Below are positions 1 through 7,072 of a stretch of 14,014 nucleotides of DNA, in pieces; within the stretch, counting starts at the first letter, position 1; each line of letters opens with the position of its first letter. The notes under the pieces are model-generated. The model did no database searches and had not been told where the DNA came from. It saw only the letters and a program-made list of their open reading frames with translations. Made by a program: the position numbers and the translations under genes. Source of the stretch: JARYMI01 sp037444845 (GTDB lineage Bacteria > Acidobacteriota > Aminicenantia > Aminicenantales > UBA8522); assembly GCA_037444845.1 (NCBI GenBank), contig JBBILQ010000065.1:1-14014 (forward strand), in the 5' to 3' direction.

Positions 1-641
1 GGGCCATGCAGCATCCGGTGGGAGTGGGTGATGCCAAGTTTCATCTTGGTAATTTCAGCGGGCATGTGGATACGGTTTATTTAGGGACATTCTGGAAAAA
101 CATCTTTGATGAGATAGGGCTTTTCGATACAAACGCTCCTTCGAACGAGGATGCCGAGTTAAACATGCGGATTTTGCGGGCGGGAAAGAAGATTTATTTA
201 GACAGCTCGCTTAAAGTGGCCTATTTTCCCCGGGAGACGTTTAGAAAATTGGCTGGGCAGTATTTTAATTACGGGCGAGGACGGTGTTATACGGTGCTTA
301 AGCACAGGCGGGTGACGAGCTGGAGGCAGGTGGCGCCGGTAGTTTTTGTAGTTGGATTGGCTGGGGCCGTTGCGGTTAGCTTTATCTGGCCGTGGACCCT
401 TCTTCTTCCGGCTGGGTATGCAGCCGCGCTGGTAGTGGCGGCGCTTTTGTGCAGAAAGAAGCCCGCGATTAAGAGCGATATTAAGCGGGATGAAGAGAGA
501 TTGCCCCGCTTTGCCAGCAAAGACAGCATTGCGGTAAGGCTTCTTATGGCAATAGCCTGGATGGTCATGCATGTTTCCTGGGGGCTCGGATTCTGGAATT
601 ACCTAATCTTTCGTAGGAAAAAACTACGGGAATCTTCATGA
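1..641 (+). CDS. Family 2 glycosyltransferase, ExoA-like, C-terminal part (cut by left edge)
   Basis: This is the C-terminal part of a processive-type GT2 glycosyltransferase that would add a sugar to a lipid-linked glycan at the cytoplasmic face of the inner membrane. The frame is open to the left edge, so the ATG at 6 is probably internal and the N-terminal nucleotide-sugar-binding half is missing. Counting from that ATG, 'HVDTVYLGTF' (20-29), 'IFDEIGLFD' (33-41) and the acidic pair E48-D49 in 'NEDAELNMRILRAG' match the acceptor/catalytic-base region of ExoA-type succinoglycan glycosyltransferases. 'YFNYGRGR' follows, as in that family. Two hydrophobic blocks (about 110-147 and 175-200) look like C-terminal membrane anchors. 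The stop overlaps the next start in an ATGA (638-641), implying translational coupling. Family assignment is firm; donor and acceptor sugars cannot be read from sequence. Confidence 0.85.
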   Translation, partial: AMQHPVGVGDAKFHLGNFSGHVDTVYLGTFWKNIFDEIGLFDTNAPSNEDAELNMRILRAGKKIYLDSSLKVAYFPRETFRKLAGQYFNYGRGRCYTVLKHRRVTSWRQVAPVVFVVGLAGAVAVSFIWPWTLLLPAGYAAALVVAALLCRKKPAIKSDIKRDEERLPRFASKDSIAVRLLMAIAWMVMHVSWGLGFWNYLIFRRKKLRESS

Positions 642-997
642 ATGAAATGCCAGCAATTCCCTGGGCAAAGGTTATCTCGAACTTTATCTGGATATTGGGG
701 GCAGCGATTATTCTGGCGGCGCTCGGGTATCAGGAATTCCTGGCCCATCTGGAGAAAGAGATAGGGGGAAAGAAGAAGAGTGATGAGGCAGAGAAAAAGG
801 GCCAAGCAAAGCAAGCCGGACATCACGGTCTAAGGAGTGAGGGCTTCAAAAAGGCCCTATTTCTTGGGTTGACGCTCGTTTTCGGTGGAACAAGCGCGGC
901 GTTAAAGGGGCCGTTAGTTTCTTCCACTCTTGGTATTCTTGCTTTTATAGCAGGAGTCGTGTTCGTTAAAAAAATCGCGAGGGGCGGACAGCGCTGA
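638..997 (+). CDS. Small hypothetical membrane protein (119 aa)
   Basis: I do not recognise a family. The protein has a hydrophobic helix at about 10-29 ('SNFIWILGAAIILAALGY'), then a charged Lys/Glu-rich loop at about 37-60 ('GGKKKSDEAEKKGQAKQ'). Two more hydrophobic segments follow at about 71-89 and 95-112, and the tail is basic ('KKIARGGQR'). It starts inside the stop codon of the upstream glycosyltransferase (ATGA overlap), which argues that it is real and made in step with that enzyme. The next gene begins 22 nt after its stop. The context suggests an accessory membrane subunit of the polysaccharide machinery, but that is inference; nothing catalytic is visible. Confidence 0.7.
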   Translation: MNEMPAIPWAKVISNFIWILGAAIILAALGYQEFLAHLEKEIGGKKKSDEAEKKGQAKQAGHHGLRSEGFKKALFLGLTLVFGGTSAALKGPLVSSTLGILAFIAGVVFVKKIARGGQR

Positions 998-1019
998 AGT
1001 CAGAATAAGATCTAAGCAC

Positions 1020-1733
1020 TTGAAAAAAGTCAAAAAAATTATCGTCGTTTATCTTGTGGCAAGCGGAGTTGCCTTCAATATTTTCCTCATCTGGATGGCG
1101 GCCGGGTTGCCGATCCTGATCGACCGCTGGCTGGTGAAGACGGAGCGGCCGGTTCAGGCGGATTACATCGTCTGCCTTTCGGGCGGAGTTACGGGCGATA
1201 ACTTGCCTTCGGAAGCAGGGTGGCGCCGCATCTACACTGCTTGTCAGCTTTATCTCGACGGTTACGGGAAGAAAATCGTCTTTGCGGGAGGGGGCGCAAG
1301 CGATGTAAGCGAAGCCGAGGTCTATGCCGAGGCAGCCATGTGGCTGGGGTGCGCGGAACAGTCTTTCGCTTTTGAGCCGGGCGCGGGGAGCACGGCTGAC
1401 CACCCGCTGAGCTTACTGGGCAGTAATGAATTGGGGATAAGCAAGGAAAGCGCGCTGAATATCGTCACATCGCCCCTTCATTCGCGCCGGACAGCGCTGT
1501 GTTTTAAGAAAGCCGGGTTTCAGAATTTCCGCGTGGTGGCCAATTACGTCTCTCGAAAGCAGGACCCGGCCCTCGTGAGACAGCTCCGAACGTCGCGCTT
1601 CGAGTTTTACCAGCCGAGCGGGAAGACGTATGACGACGTGTTAATGAGGCTCCGCACGAGGAGCGGCTATTTTTTTGAAGCGCTCCGGGAGGCGGCCGCC
1701 ATCGGGTTGTATTGGATTAACGGAAAGATTTAA
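1020..1733 (+). CDS. DUF218 (YdcF/ElyC/SanA-like) membrane-anchored protein
   Basis: This is a 237-residue protein with one N-terminal membrane helix (about 7-29) followed by a DUF218 domain facing the periplasm. Family marks visible are 'ADYIVCLSGG' (47-56), 'AGWRRIYTACQLYLDGYGKKIVFAGGG' in outline (66-92), 'SEAEVYAEAAMWLG' (97-110), an acidic-then-Ser/Thr stretch 'FEPGAGST' (118-125), and 'VTSPLHSRRTALCFKKAGF' (149-167). DUF218 proteins such as E. coli ElyC and SanA affect envelope or lipid-carrier metabolism, but the biochemical activity of the family is not settled. The start used is TTG at 1020, because it places the basic residues 'KKVKK' directly before the helix; no clear Shine-Dalgarno is visible, so the start is less certain. 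An ATG at 1095-1100 would destroy the membrane anchor. It lies 6 nt upstream of the next gene. Confidence 0.8.
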   Translation: MKKVKKIIVVYLVASGVAFNIFLIWMAAGLPILIDRWLVKTERPVQADYIVCLSGGVTGDNLPSEAGWRRIYTACQLYLDGYGKKIVFAGGGASDVSEAEVYAEAAMWLGCAEQSFAFEPGAGSTADHPLSLLGSNELGISKESALNIVTSPLHSRRTALCFKKAGFQNFRVVANYVSRKQDPALVRQLRTSRFEFYQPSGKTYDDVLMRLRTRSGYFFEALREAAAIGLYWINGKI

Positions 1734-1739
1734 AACAAG

Positions 1740-2717
1740 ATGCCGGCCGGCCGCTTGAAGAAGCCTCTAAAGATCGCGGCTGGCGTCGCCGTCACGGGCC
1801 TTGCGCTCTGGCTGAGCTTCCGGAAGTTAGACTGGCTGGACGTCAGAGCCTCTTTCGGAAGCGCGAATTATTCCTGGGTTGTTGCGGCCATAGCGCTCAC
1901 TCTTATCACCCTCTACGGCCTCGGCTGGCGGTGGCAGATACTTCTTAAGCCCAGGGAAAAATTCAGTCTGGCCTCCCTCTTCAGGCTCAATATCATCGGC
2001 CAGTATGTGAACATTCTCATGCCCTGGCGCGTGGGAGAGGTGGCCAGGGCTTATCTGGCCTCCAAGCAGTCGCAGGCTTCGGCGGCCTTCGTCATGGGAA
2101 CCGTGGCTGTCGAGAAAATCTTAGATTTTTTAGTCTTCGTCGTTTTCTGGCTCATCGCGCCTGTGTTCTTAACCGCAGGCCAAAGAGCCGGCGGCCAAAG
2201 AACAGCGCTGATTTTTTTTGTCCTGGGGGCCGGAATTCTCGCCCTCTTCGCTTTCTGGCCGCAGGATTTTCTCAAACATCTCGCCCGGCTGGCGCGGCTG
2301 CTTCCGGCCAAAATCGCGCGGCCGGCTCTTCAGTTTATCAGCGAAGGACTCGAGGCATTCGGCCAGCTCAAAAGCCCGAGGGTTCTGCTCACTTTCGGCG
2401 CTATCACTCTGGGGCTTATTTTCGGGCAAGTTCTCACTAACCTTTTTGTGTTCAGGGCGTTCGGGATCGGGCTTTCTCTCTGGCCGGCGCTCCTCGTCTT
2501 GATGGCCGTCCAGGCGGGGAACATCCCGCCCTCGGTGCCGGGTAAAATCGGCGTTTTCGAGTATGCCGTCATCCTGGCTCTCTCGGCTTTCCGGTTGCCG
2601 CGAGAACAAGCCTTGAGTTATGCTATCATGCTTCATGTCGTGGCTTACGTTCCGAAAATCGTGTTGGGTGCGGTGTTTCTCGGAGGAATCTCGCCGAAGA
2701 GAATGGCGGCAAAATGA
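1740..2717 (+). CDS. Flippase-like / LPG-synthase TM-domain protein (UPF0104/AglD family)
   Basis: This 325-residue multispan inner-membrane protein belongs to the lysylphosphatidylglycerol synthase TM-region family (also called UPF0104 or AglD-like). Around eight hydrophobic segments are visible. Family marks are 'NIIGQYVNILMPWRVGEVARAYL' in outline (84-106, with P95-W-R-V-G-E100), 'GTVAVEKILDFLVF' (about 120-133), and the late 'PPSVPGKIGVFEYAVILAL' region (about 263-281). The family's role in polysaccharide loci is not established; proposals include lipid-linked sugar flipping or lipid modification. It lacks the soluble C-terminal aminoacyl-transferase domain of true MprF, so lysylation activity is unlikely. 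A GGAAAG 12 nt before the ATG is a weak ribosome-binding site. Its stop overlaps the next ATG (2714-2717), so it is probably translated together with the sugar-phosphate transferase. Confidence 0.85.
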   Translation: MPAGRLKKPLKIAAGVAVTGLALWLSFRKLDWLDVRASFGSANYSWVVAAIALTLITLYGLGWRWQILLKPREKFSLASLFRLNIIGQYVNILMPWRVGEVARAYLASKQSQASAAFVMGTVAVEKILDFLVFVVFWLIAPVFLTAGQRAGGQRTALIFFVLGAGILALFAFWPQDFLKHLARLARLLPAKIARPALQFISEGLEAFGQLKSPRVLLTFGAITLGLIFGQVLTNLFVFRAFGIGLSLWPALLVLMAVQAGNIPPSVPGKIGVFEYAVILALSAFRLPREQALSYAIMLHVVAYVPKIVLGAVFLGGISPKRMAAK

Positions 2718-3391
2718 AGCTTCGCGATATCCGCGCTGAGGCCTGGTTTCATGAAAGACGAAGGCTTTGTTCGGCTGACCGCTATTCTGCGGGAAGCGCG
2801 AAGCGGCTGATGGACATCGCGTTTTCTTTCGCGGTGCTGGTGATGACCCTGCCTCTCTGGCCGGTGATCGCCCTGGCCATCAAGCTGAATTCGCGCGGTC
2901 CGGTCTTTTACACGCAGACGAGAGTCGGAAAAGGAGGGACTGTCTTCGCTCTGAGCAAGTTCAGGTCGATGATCGAACGGGCCGAAGAGAACGGCGCCCT
3001 CTGGGCGGAGGAGGACGACGCAAGGATTACGGCGGTCGGCCGTATGCTAAGGCAGCTTCATGTGGATGAGCTTCCCCAGCTTCTTCACGTCCTCCGGGGC
3101 GAGATGTCGCTTGTCGGGCCGCGGCCAGAGAGGCCGGAATTCGTCCGGGAGTTGAAAAGGGATATTCCGCACTACTCTCTCCGGCATCTGGTCAAGCCCG
3201 GGCTTACGGGCTGGGCCCAGGTCCATTATCCCTATGTGTCGTCCCTCGAGGCGTCGCGGGAGAAGTTAGAGTATGACCTCTATTATGTAGCTCACATGTC
3301 GCTCGCGCTGGACCTCCTGGTTCTGCTCAAAACAGCTCAGAAAATCTTCAGGGCTGGTACGGCGAACCCTAATCCCAAAAACAAGAGATAA
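2714..3391 (+). CDS. Undecaprenyl-phosphate sugar-1-phosphate transferase (bacterial sugar transferase, PF02397 type)
   Basis: This is the likely initiating enzyme. It transfers a sugar-1-phosphate from a nucleotide sugar to undecaprenyl phosphate at the cytoplasmic face. The 225-residue length corresponds to the short monotopic form (PglC/ExoY core), without the extra membrane helices and CoA-binding-like domain of WbaP-type enzymes. After a short basic N-terminus, 'KRLMD' (30-34) leads into a re-entrant hydrophobic segment (35-58). Then come 'SRGPVFYTQTRVGKGG' (60-75), 'LSKFRSM' (80-86), and the 'DDARIT.VGRMLR' region. The catalytic Asp-Glu dyad D118-E119 lies in 'HVDELPQLLHVLRGEMSLVGPRPERPEF' (117-143 in outline), and 'KPGLTGWAQV' follows. 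All expected key residues are present. It begins inside the stop of the flippase-like gene and ends 4 nt before the next start. Sugar specificity is not readable. Confidence 0.92.
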   Translation: MKLRDIRAEAWFHERRRLCSADRYSAGSAKRLMDIAFSFAVLVMTLPLWPVIALAIKLNSRGPVFYTQTRVGKGGTVFALSKFRSMIERAEENGALWAEEDDARITAVGRMLRQLHVDELPQLLHVLRGEMSLVGPRPERPEFVRELKRDIPHYSLRHLVKPGLTGWAQVHYPYVSSLEASREKLEYDLYYVAHMSLALDLLVLLKTAQKIFRAGTANPNPKNKR

Positions 3392-3395
3392 GACT

Positions 3396-4826
3396 GTGCA
3401 AGAAAAAGGATGGGCTGGAAGACAGCCATACAAGATTCTTTTTCTTGTGTTTTTTATGGCCTCCGGGCTGCTCCTCAATTTTATCGTCCCGCCATTCCAG
3501 AACCCGGACGAACCCCATCATTTCGGGACGATCATGGTTTATGCTCTGGGAGAAGAGAGAAAGGATTTCGTCGAGAAAGAAATCCTCCGGCTGATGGACG
3601 AAAACGATTGGTGGAGGTTAGCCGGGATGGGCCGGCCCGAGGCGCTGCCAGAGCGTCTCTCGGAAATCCCCTATCTCATGGGCTATTACCCGATCAGTGA
3701 TTTTCGGGAAAGGCTCGCGGGTCTGACTTTTTATCATTTCCTCCTGGGGAAGGCGCTCGCTCTTTCAGGGATCGAGAGTATCGGATCGGCTTATTATTGC
3801 TGTCGGTTTGTTTCTTTTGTTTTTATCCTGGGTTCCTTGCTCTTTGCCTTCTCCGCCTTCCCAAAGATGGCGGCCGGATGGAGCGGCCTCTTTGTGTGGG
3901 CGCCCCTCTTCATTCTTTTCTCGCCCCAGTTTGCCCTGCTTTCCATCTCGGTGAGCTCCGATGCACCGGCCATTTTCCTGGGAAGCGTCTTTTTCTGGGC
4001 GGCCTTTTCGCTTATCGGAGAGAGATTCAGGTTTAGGGCGGGGCCGCTTGTTCTTCTCTGGGGGAGCGCTTTTCTCGGCCTCCTCACAGACAGGTCGGCG
4101 TTTTCTTTGATCTTCTTGGCTGCGCTGTGTCTTATTTTCTGCCTCAAGATGACGAGAAAAAATTATCAAAATTATATTATCGGAGCCATCGCCCTTATTC
4201 TCGGTTTTCTTCTTGTGGCCTACTTTCTTGTCCTTCTTTTTCCGCTCGAGATTGATAACAGCGTCGGCCTTATCAGCCAGAACTGGGATCGGGCGGTCCG
4301 GCAACTCCCGCGGCTTTTTTCGGGGGAGGGTTTTAGCCGTCAGTTTTGTGCGTCTCTGGGCGACAGCTTTTTGCTCAGGTTCGGCTGGATGGCTTTTGGC
4401 GCCGCCAAAATCTTTTACTGGGCCTGGAGAGGAATGGTCGCGCTCGCCGGCCTGGGCGTCGTTGTTTATGCGGTTCGCTCGTTTGCCGGCTGGATATCCC
4501 GGATGAGCCGGGAGAAGGGGCAGTCCTTGTCTCTGGTCGTTTTTTCCGGGGCGGCGGTTTTTGCCCAGATTGCCGGGCTTTGGGGATATTACGGAGCTAA
4601 TAAGATCCTTCCTCAGGGGAGGCATCTTTTTCCGCTCGCTATTCCTCTTGTCTTTCTCCTTTTTTTGGGGCTTGAAAACGTCCTCAGGCTTGTCAGCAGA
4701 AAGGCGGCGGCCATCGGCCTCGGAGCGGCCGTTGTTTTCGAATTCCTCTTCTTCGGTTACGTCGTCTGGAACTACATCGTTCCCATGTTTCATTTGACCT
4801 TAAAAGCACCTCATCCCGGTATCTAA
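3396..4826 (+). CDS. DUF2142-type multispan membrane protein (GT-C-like)
   Basis: This 476-residue integral membrane protein has about ten to twelve hydrophobic segments. After the first helix (about 12-31) the loop carries 'PPFQNPDEPHHF' (32-43). An acidic pair after the first helix is the usual position of the catalytic/metal site of GT-C fold glycosyltransferases, and this wording is typical of DUF2142 proteins found in capsule and teichoic-acid loci. A second family-like motif, 'KILPQGRHLFPLAIPL' (403-418), lies near the end, matching the 'GRY/H..P' region. A role transferring a sugar from a lipid-linked donor on the outer side of the membrane is inferred from the fold, not shown. The start is GTG at 3396, 4 nt after the previous stop, with AAGAGA upstream. 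It is the last gene before the terminator at 4847-4886. A long antisense frame here is only the complement of the hydrophobic codons. Confidence 0.75.
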   Translation: MQEKGWAGRQPYKILFLVFFMASGLLLNFIVPPFQNPDEPHHFGTIMVYALGEERKDFVEKEILRLMDENDWWRLAGMGRPEALPERLSEIPYLMGYYPISDFRERLAGLTFYHFLLGKALALSGIESIGSAYYCCRFVSFVFILGSLLFAFSAFPKMAAGWSGLFVWAPLFILFSPQFALLSISVSSDAPAIFLGSVFFWAAFSLIGERFRFRAGPLVLLWGSAFLGLLTDRSAFSLIFLAALCLIFCLKMTRKNYQNYIIGAIALILGFLLVAYFLVLLFPLEIDNSVGLISQNWDRAVRQLPRLFSGEGFSRQFCASLGDSFLLRFGWMAFGAAKIFYWAWRGMVALAGLGVVVYAVRSFAGWISRMSREKGQSLSLVVFSGAAVFAQIAGLWGYYGANKILPQGRHLFPLAIPLVFLLFLGLENVLRLVSRKAAAIGLGAAVVFEFLFFGYVVWNYIVPMFHLTLKAPHPGI

Positions 4827-4846
4827 ATAAAAGAACTCCCCCTAGC

Positions 4847-4886
4847 AGACGATTCTCTGGTGAGGCCAAAGAGAGCCGTCTTTTTT
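4847..4886 (+). terminator. Rho-independent terminator after the DUF2142-type gene
   Basis: Twenty nt past the upstream stop, AGACG (4847-4851) pairs with CGTCT (4877-4881) and TCTCT (4854-4858) pairs with AGAGA (4870-4874). An A/C mismatch and a T-G wobble separate the two helices, and an 11-nt loop contains a possible extra GG/CC pairing. The stem is followed directly by a T tract (4881-4886). This is a standard intrinsic terminator layout and implies that the ABC exporter genes have their own promoter or depend on read-through. Confidence 0.75.
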
Positions 4887-4915
4887 ATGATAGAATAAAC
4901 GGCGTATTGAACGAG

Positions 4916-5695
4916 ATGAAAAGATACCTTCGAGAGCTCATTCAGTACCGCGACCTCTTAGTTAACCTCACCCTGACCGAGCTCAAGCTCCGCTACCGGA
5001 ATTCCGTCCTGGGGTTCCTCTGGACGATCCTCAACCCGCTCTTTTACCTCCTCGTCCTGGCCTTCGTTTTTTCCCGAATCATCAAGTTCGAGGTGCCCAA
5101 TTACACGATTTTTCTTTTTGCCGGCCTCGCCTCCTGGTTGATGATCCAGCAGACGGTCACCATCGCCACGGCCTCGATTGTCAACAACCAGGCCCTCATC
5201 CGGCGCGTTTATGTTCCGAAAATGGTCTTTCCGCTTTCGAACGTCTTTTCGCGCTATGTGGACCATGCGATTTTAATCCTCGTCCTTTTCGGGTTCATGG
5301 CTGTTTTCAAGGCGGCCTTCACCTGGAGCCTGCTTTTTGTTCCTGTCGCCATCGTCCTTCATTTCTTTTTTTCCTGGGGCCTTTCTCTTATCACCACCGT
5401 GGCGCATATCAGAATCCGGGACGTCCAGCACGTCGTGGCGATTCTCTTCCAGATTCTTTTCTATGCGACGCCGGTCATCTACCCGCTCGATGTCCTCCCT
5501 CTCAGATACCGGCCCTTTCTCCTCTGGAATCCTTTTTATTACTTCGTCGAGTGCTTCCGGTTTCCCGTGTTTCATTCTTCCCTTCCGCCCGGCCGGCTCG
5601 TTCTAACGGCGCTGGCGCTCACGGTCGTAACCTTTGCCGTCGGGTTTATCCTTTTTTATAAGAAAGAAAAATTCTTCGTCTTCCATCTGTCTTGA
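4916..5695 (+). CDS. wzm: Polysaccharide ABC exporter, permease subunit (Wzm/TagG family)
   Basis: This ABC-2 type permease partners the ATPase encoded next and moves a completed lipid-linked polysaccharide across the inner membrane. It has about 260 residues with six predicted membrane segments, the normal size. Family marks are the N-terminal 'LVNLTLTELKLRYRNSVLG' (interfacial helix, then 'GFLWTILNPLFYLLVLAFVF'), 'NQALIRRVYVPKMVFPLS' (coupling-helix region), and 'FYATPVIYPLDVLP' with 'NPFYYFVECFR' near the end. The ATG at 4916 fits the homologous N-terminus 'MKRYLRELIQYRDLL'; an in-frame TTG at 4907 would add three residues. Neither has a clear Shine-Dalgarno. The gene follows an intrinsic terminator. 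A TATGAT hexamer (4886-4891) resembles a -10 box but lacks a matching -35. The ATPase gene begins 14 nt after its stop. Confidence 0.92.
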   Translation: MKRYLRELIQYRDLLVNLTLTELKLRYRNSVLGFLWTILNPLFYLLVLAFVFSRIIKFEVPNYTIFLFAGLASWLMIQQTVTIATASIVNNQALIRRVYVPKMVFPLSNVFSRYVDHAILILVLFGFMAVFKAAFTWSLLFVPVAIVLHFFFSWGLSLITTVAHIRIRDVQHVVAILFQILFYATPVIYPLDVLPLRYRPFLLWNPFYYFVECFRFPVFHSSLPPGRLVLTALALTVVTFAVGFILFYKKEKFFVFHLS

Positions 5696-5709
5696 TTGAG
5701 GCCGATTGA

Positions 5710-6948
5710 ATGGAAAAGACGCTGATCAAAACCGAGTCGGCGGGAGTCAAGTACTTCCTGAACTACGAGGAGGGCGCGGCCGCGGCGCCTCGGGGAACGA
5801 TTCGCACGCTCCTGGAAAGAAAAAAGAGAAAAGAATTCTGGGCTCTCCGGGACGTATCGCTCGAGATTCGAAGCGGCGAGATTTTCGGCGTCATCGGAAG
5901 TAACGGCGCAGGGAAGAGCACGCTCCTCAAGGCCGTTGCGGGCATCATCCCCGTGACGGAGGGCGAAATTTCGGTTGACGGGACGATTGCTCCGCTCATC
6001 GAGTTGGGCGCCGCCTTCAACCAGGAGCTCACCGGCGCAGAAAATATCTACCTCTCAGGGTCCATCTACAGGATTCCGCGGAAGACGATCCGGGAAAACT
6101 TCGATAAGATTGTTGATTTTTCCGGGCTCAGGCGGTTCATCCACACGCCTGTCAAAAATTATTCCTCGGGCATGTTCATCCGGCTGGCCTTTTCGATCGT
6201 CATTTTCTTCAAGCCCGACGTCGTCCTCATCGACGAGGTTTTTTCGGTCGGAGACGCCGTTTTTCAGCAGCGGAGCTTCGAGAAAATGCTCTTTTTCAAG
6301 GAGCGGGGAGCGGCCATCGTGCTTGTCACCCACGACCTGAATTTGATCAGCCAGATATGCGGCCGGGCGCTGGTTTTGAGCAGGGGGAAAGCGTCATTCC
6401 TCGGGAAGGCTGAAGAGGCCATCAACCATTACCTCAAGTTGATAAAAAGCCGGGAGGGACTGGAGGAGGATGCGCGGCGGCCTGAGCCTGTGGCGGTGGC
6501 GGCGGCTGAGGACTCGAGACGGTGGGGGACGAGGAAGGTGGAGATTGTCGGCGTGGATTTCGTGGACGAGAAGGGGAACCGGAAGAATGTTTTCGCCACG
6601 GGTGATTATTTTGAGGCGCGGCTCTCCTATGTCTCGCATGAGGCGGGAGTGAAAGCCGTTTTCGGCGCTGCTTTTAATACAATCTACAAGATGCTCATCT
6701 ACGGGCCCAATACCCTGGAGAGCGATTTCCCGGATTCACTGCCCGAGCGAGGAACGGTCCGGTTCGTCGTCCCCCGGCTGCCTCTTTTTGAAGGGGATTA
6801 TCTTTTTTCGGCCTCGGTTTACGACCCGGGCCTGACCGTGGCCTACGACCATCATGAGATGATGTACTTCTTCAGGGTTGTAAGCCGCGGCGGCCGGGAT
6901 TTCGGCTGCGTCCGGATCGACTCCCGCTGGGAGATCGTGAGCGGGTGA
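5710..6948 (+). CDS. wzt: Polysaccharide ABC exporter, ATPase with C-terminal glycan-binding domain (Wzt)
   Basis: This is the ATPase of the exporter. The nucleotide-binding domain (about 1-240) has a Walker A 'GSNGAGKST' (63-71), Q-loop region 'AAFNQELTGAENIYL' (101-115), signature 'NYSSGMFIRLAFS' (150-162), Walker B 'VVLIDEVFSVGD' (171-182) and H-loop 'VTHD' (206-209). The 'IPLIELGAAF/ELTGAENI' wording is typical of Wzt/TagH rather than of general ABC ATPases. An Arg/Glu/Ala-rich linker (about 240-265) leads to a beta-rich tail (about 270-412), the place of the Wzt C-terminal domain. In E. coli O8/O9a-type systems this domain binds the modified non-reducing end of the glycan. At 412 residues it matches that long form. 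A GAGG (5698-5701) sits 8 nt before the ATG. A methyltransferase gene follows, which fits a cap-recognition model. Confidence 0.92.
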   Translation: MEKTLIKTESAGVKYFLNYEEGAAAAPRGTIRTLLERKKRKEFWALRDVSLEIRSGEIFGVIGSNGAGKSTLLKAVAGIIPVTEGEISVDGTIAPLIELGAAFNQELTGAENIYLSGSIYRIPRKTIRENFDKIVDFSGLRRFIHTPVKNYSSGMFIRLAFSIVIFFKPDVVLIDEVFSVGDAVFQQRSFEKMLFFKERGAAIVLVTHDLNLISQICGRALVLSRGKASFLGKAEEAINHYLKLIKSREGLEEDARRPEPVAVAAAEDSRRWGTRKVEIVGVDFVDEKGNRKNVFATGDYFEARLSYVSHEAGVKAVFGAAFNTIYKMLIYGPNTLESDFPDSLPERGTVRFVVPRLPLFEGDYLFSASVYDPGLTVAYDHHEMMYFFRVVSRGGRDFGCVRIDSRWEIVSG

Positions 6949-6980
6949 ATTGATACGAACGCATTGAACACCTTTGCATT

Positions 6981-7054
6981 GTCATCGCGAGGAACGAAGT
7001 GACGTGGCGATCTCAGTTTAAGATTGCTTCGTCGCCAAGCCTCCTCCCAATGAC
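6981..7054. repeat. Imperfect inverted repeat, REP/MITE-like 'GTCAT..CGAGGA' element
   Basis: The left arm (6981-7013, beginning GTCATCGCGAGGAACGAAG) and right arm (7021-7054, ending CTCCTCCCAATGAC) are imperfect reverse complements around a 7-nt loop. The inner helix GCGATCT/AGATTGC pairs fully if one G-T wobble is allowed. The termini and the 'GAGGAACGAAGTGACG' wording match a very common palindromic intergenic repeat seen in many bacterial genomes (recalled, not searched). It fills most of the gap between wzt and the next gene and could form an RNA hairpin, but has no T tract. Confidence 0.7.
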
Positions 7055-7072
7055 CCGTTATTTATTACGTTC

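Noticed and set aside
3765..4793. 342-codon frame on the minus strand
   Set aside because: It is antisense to the DUF2142-type membrane protein. Its Lys/Arg/Glu/Pro-rich composition is what the complement of hydrophobic codons gives, and no domain or start signal is seen.
4886..4891. TATGAT as a -10 box for the wzm gene
   Set aside because: It overlaps the T tract of the terminator, and no -35-like hexamer lies 16-18 nt upstream.
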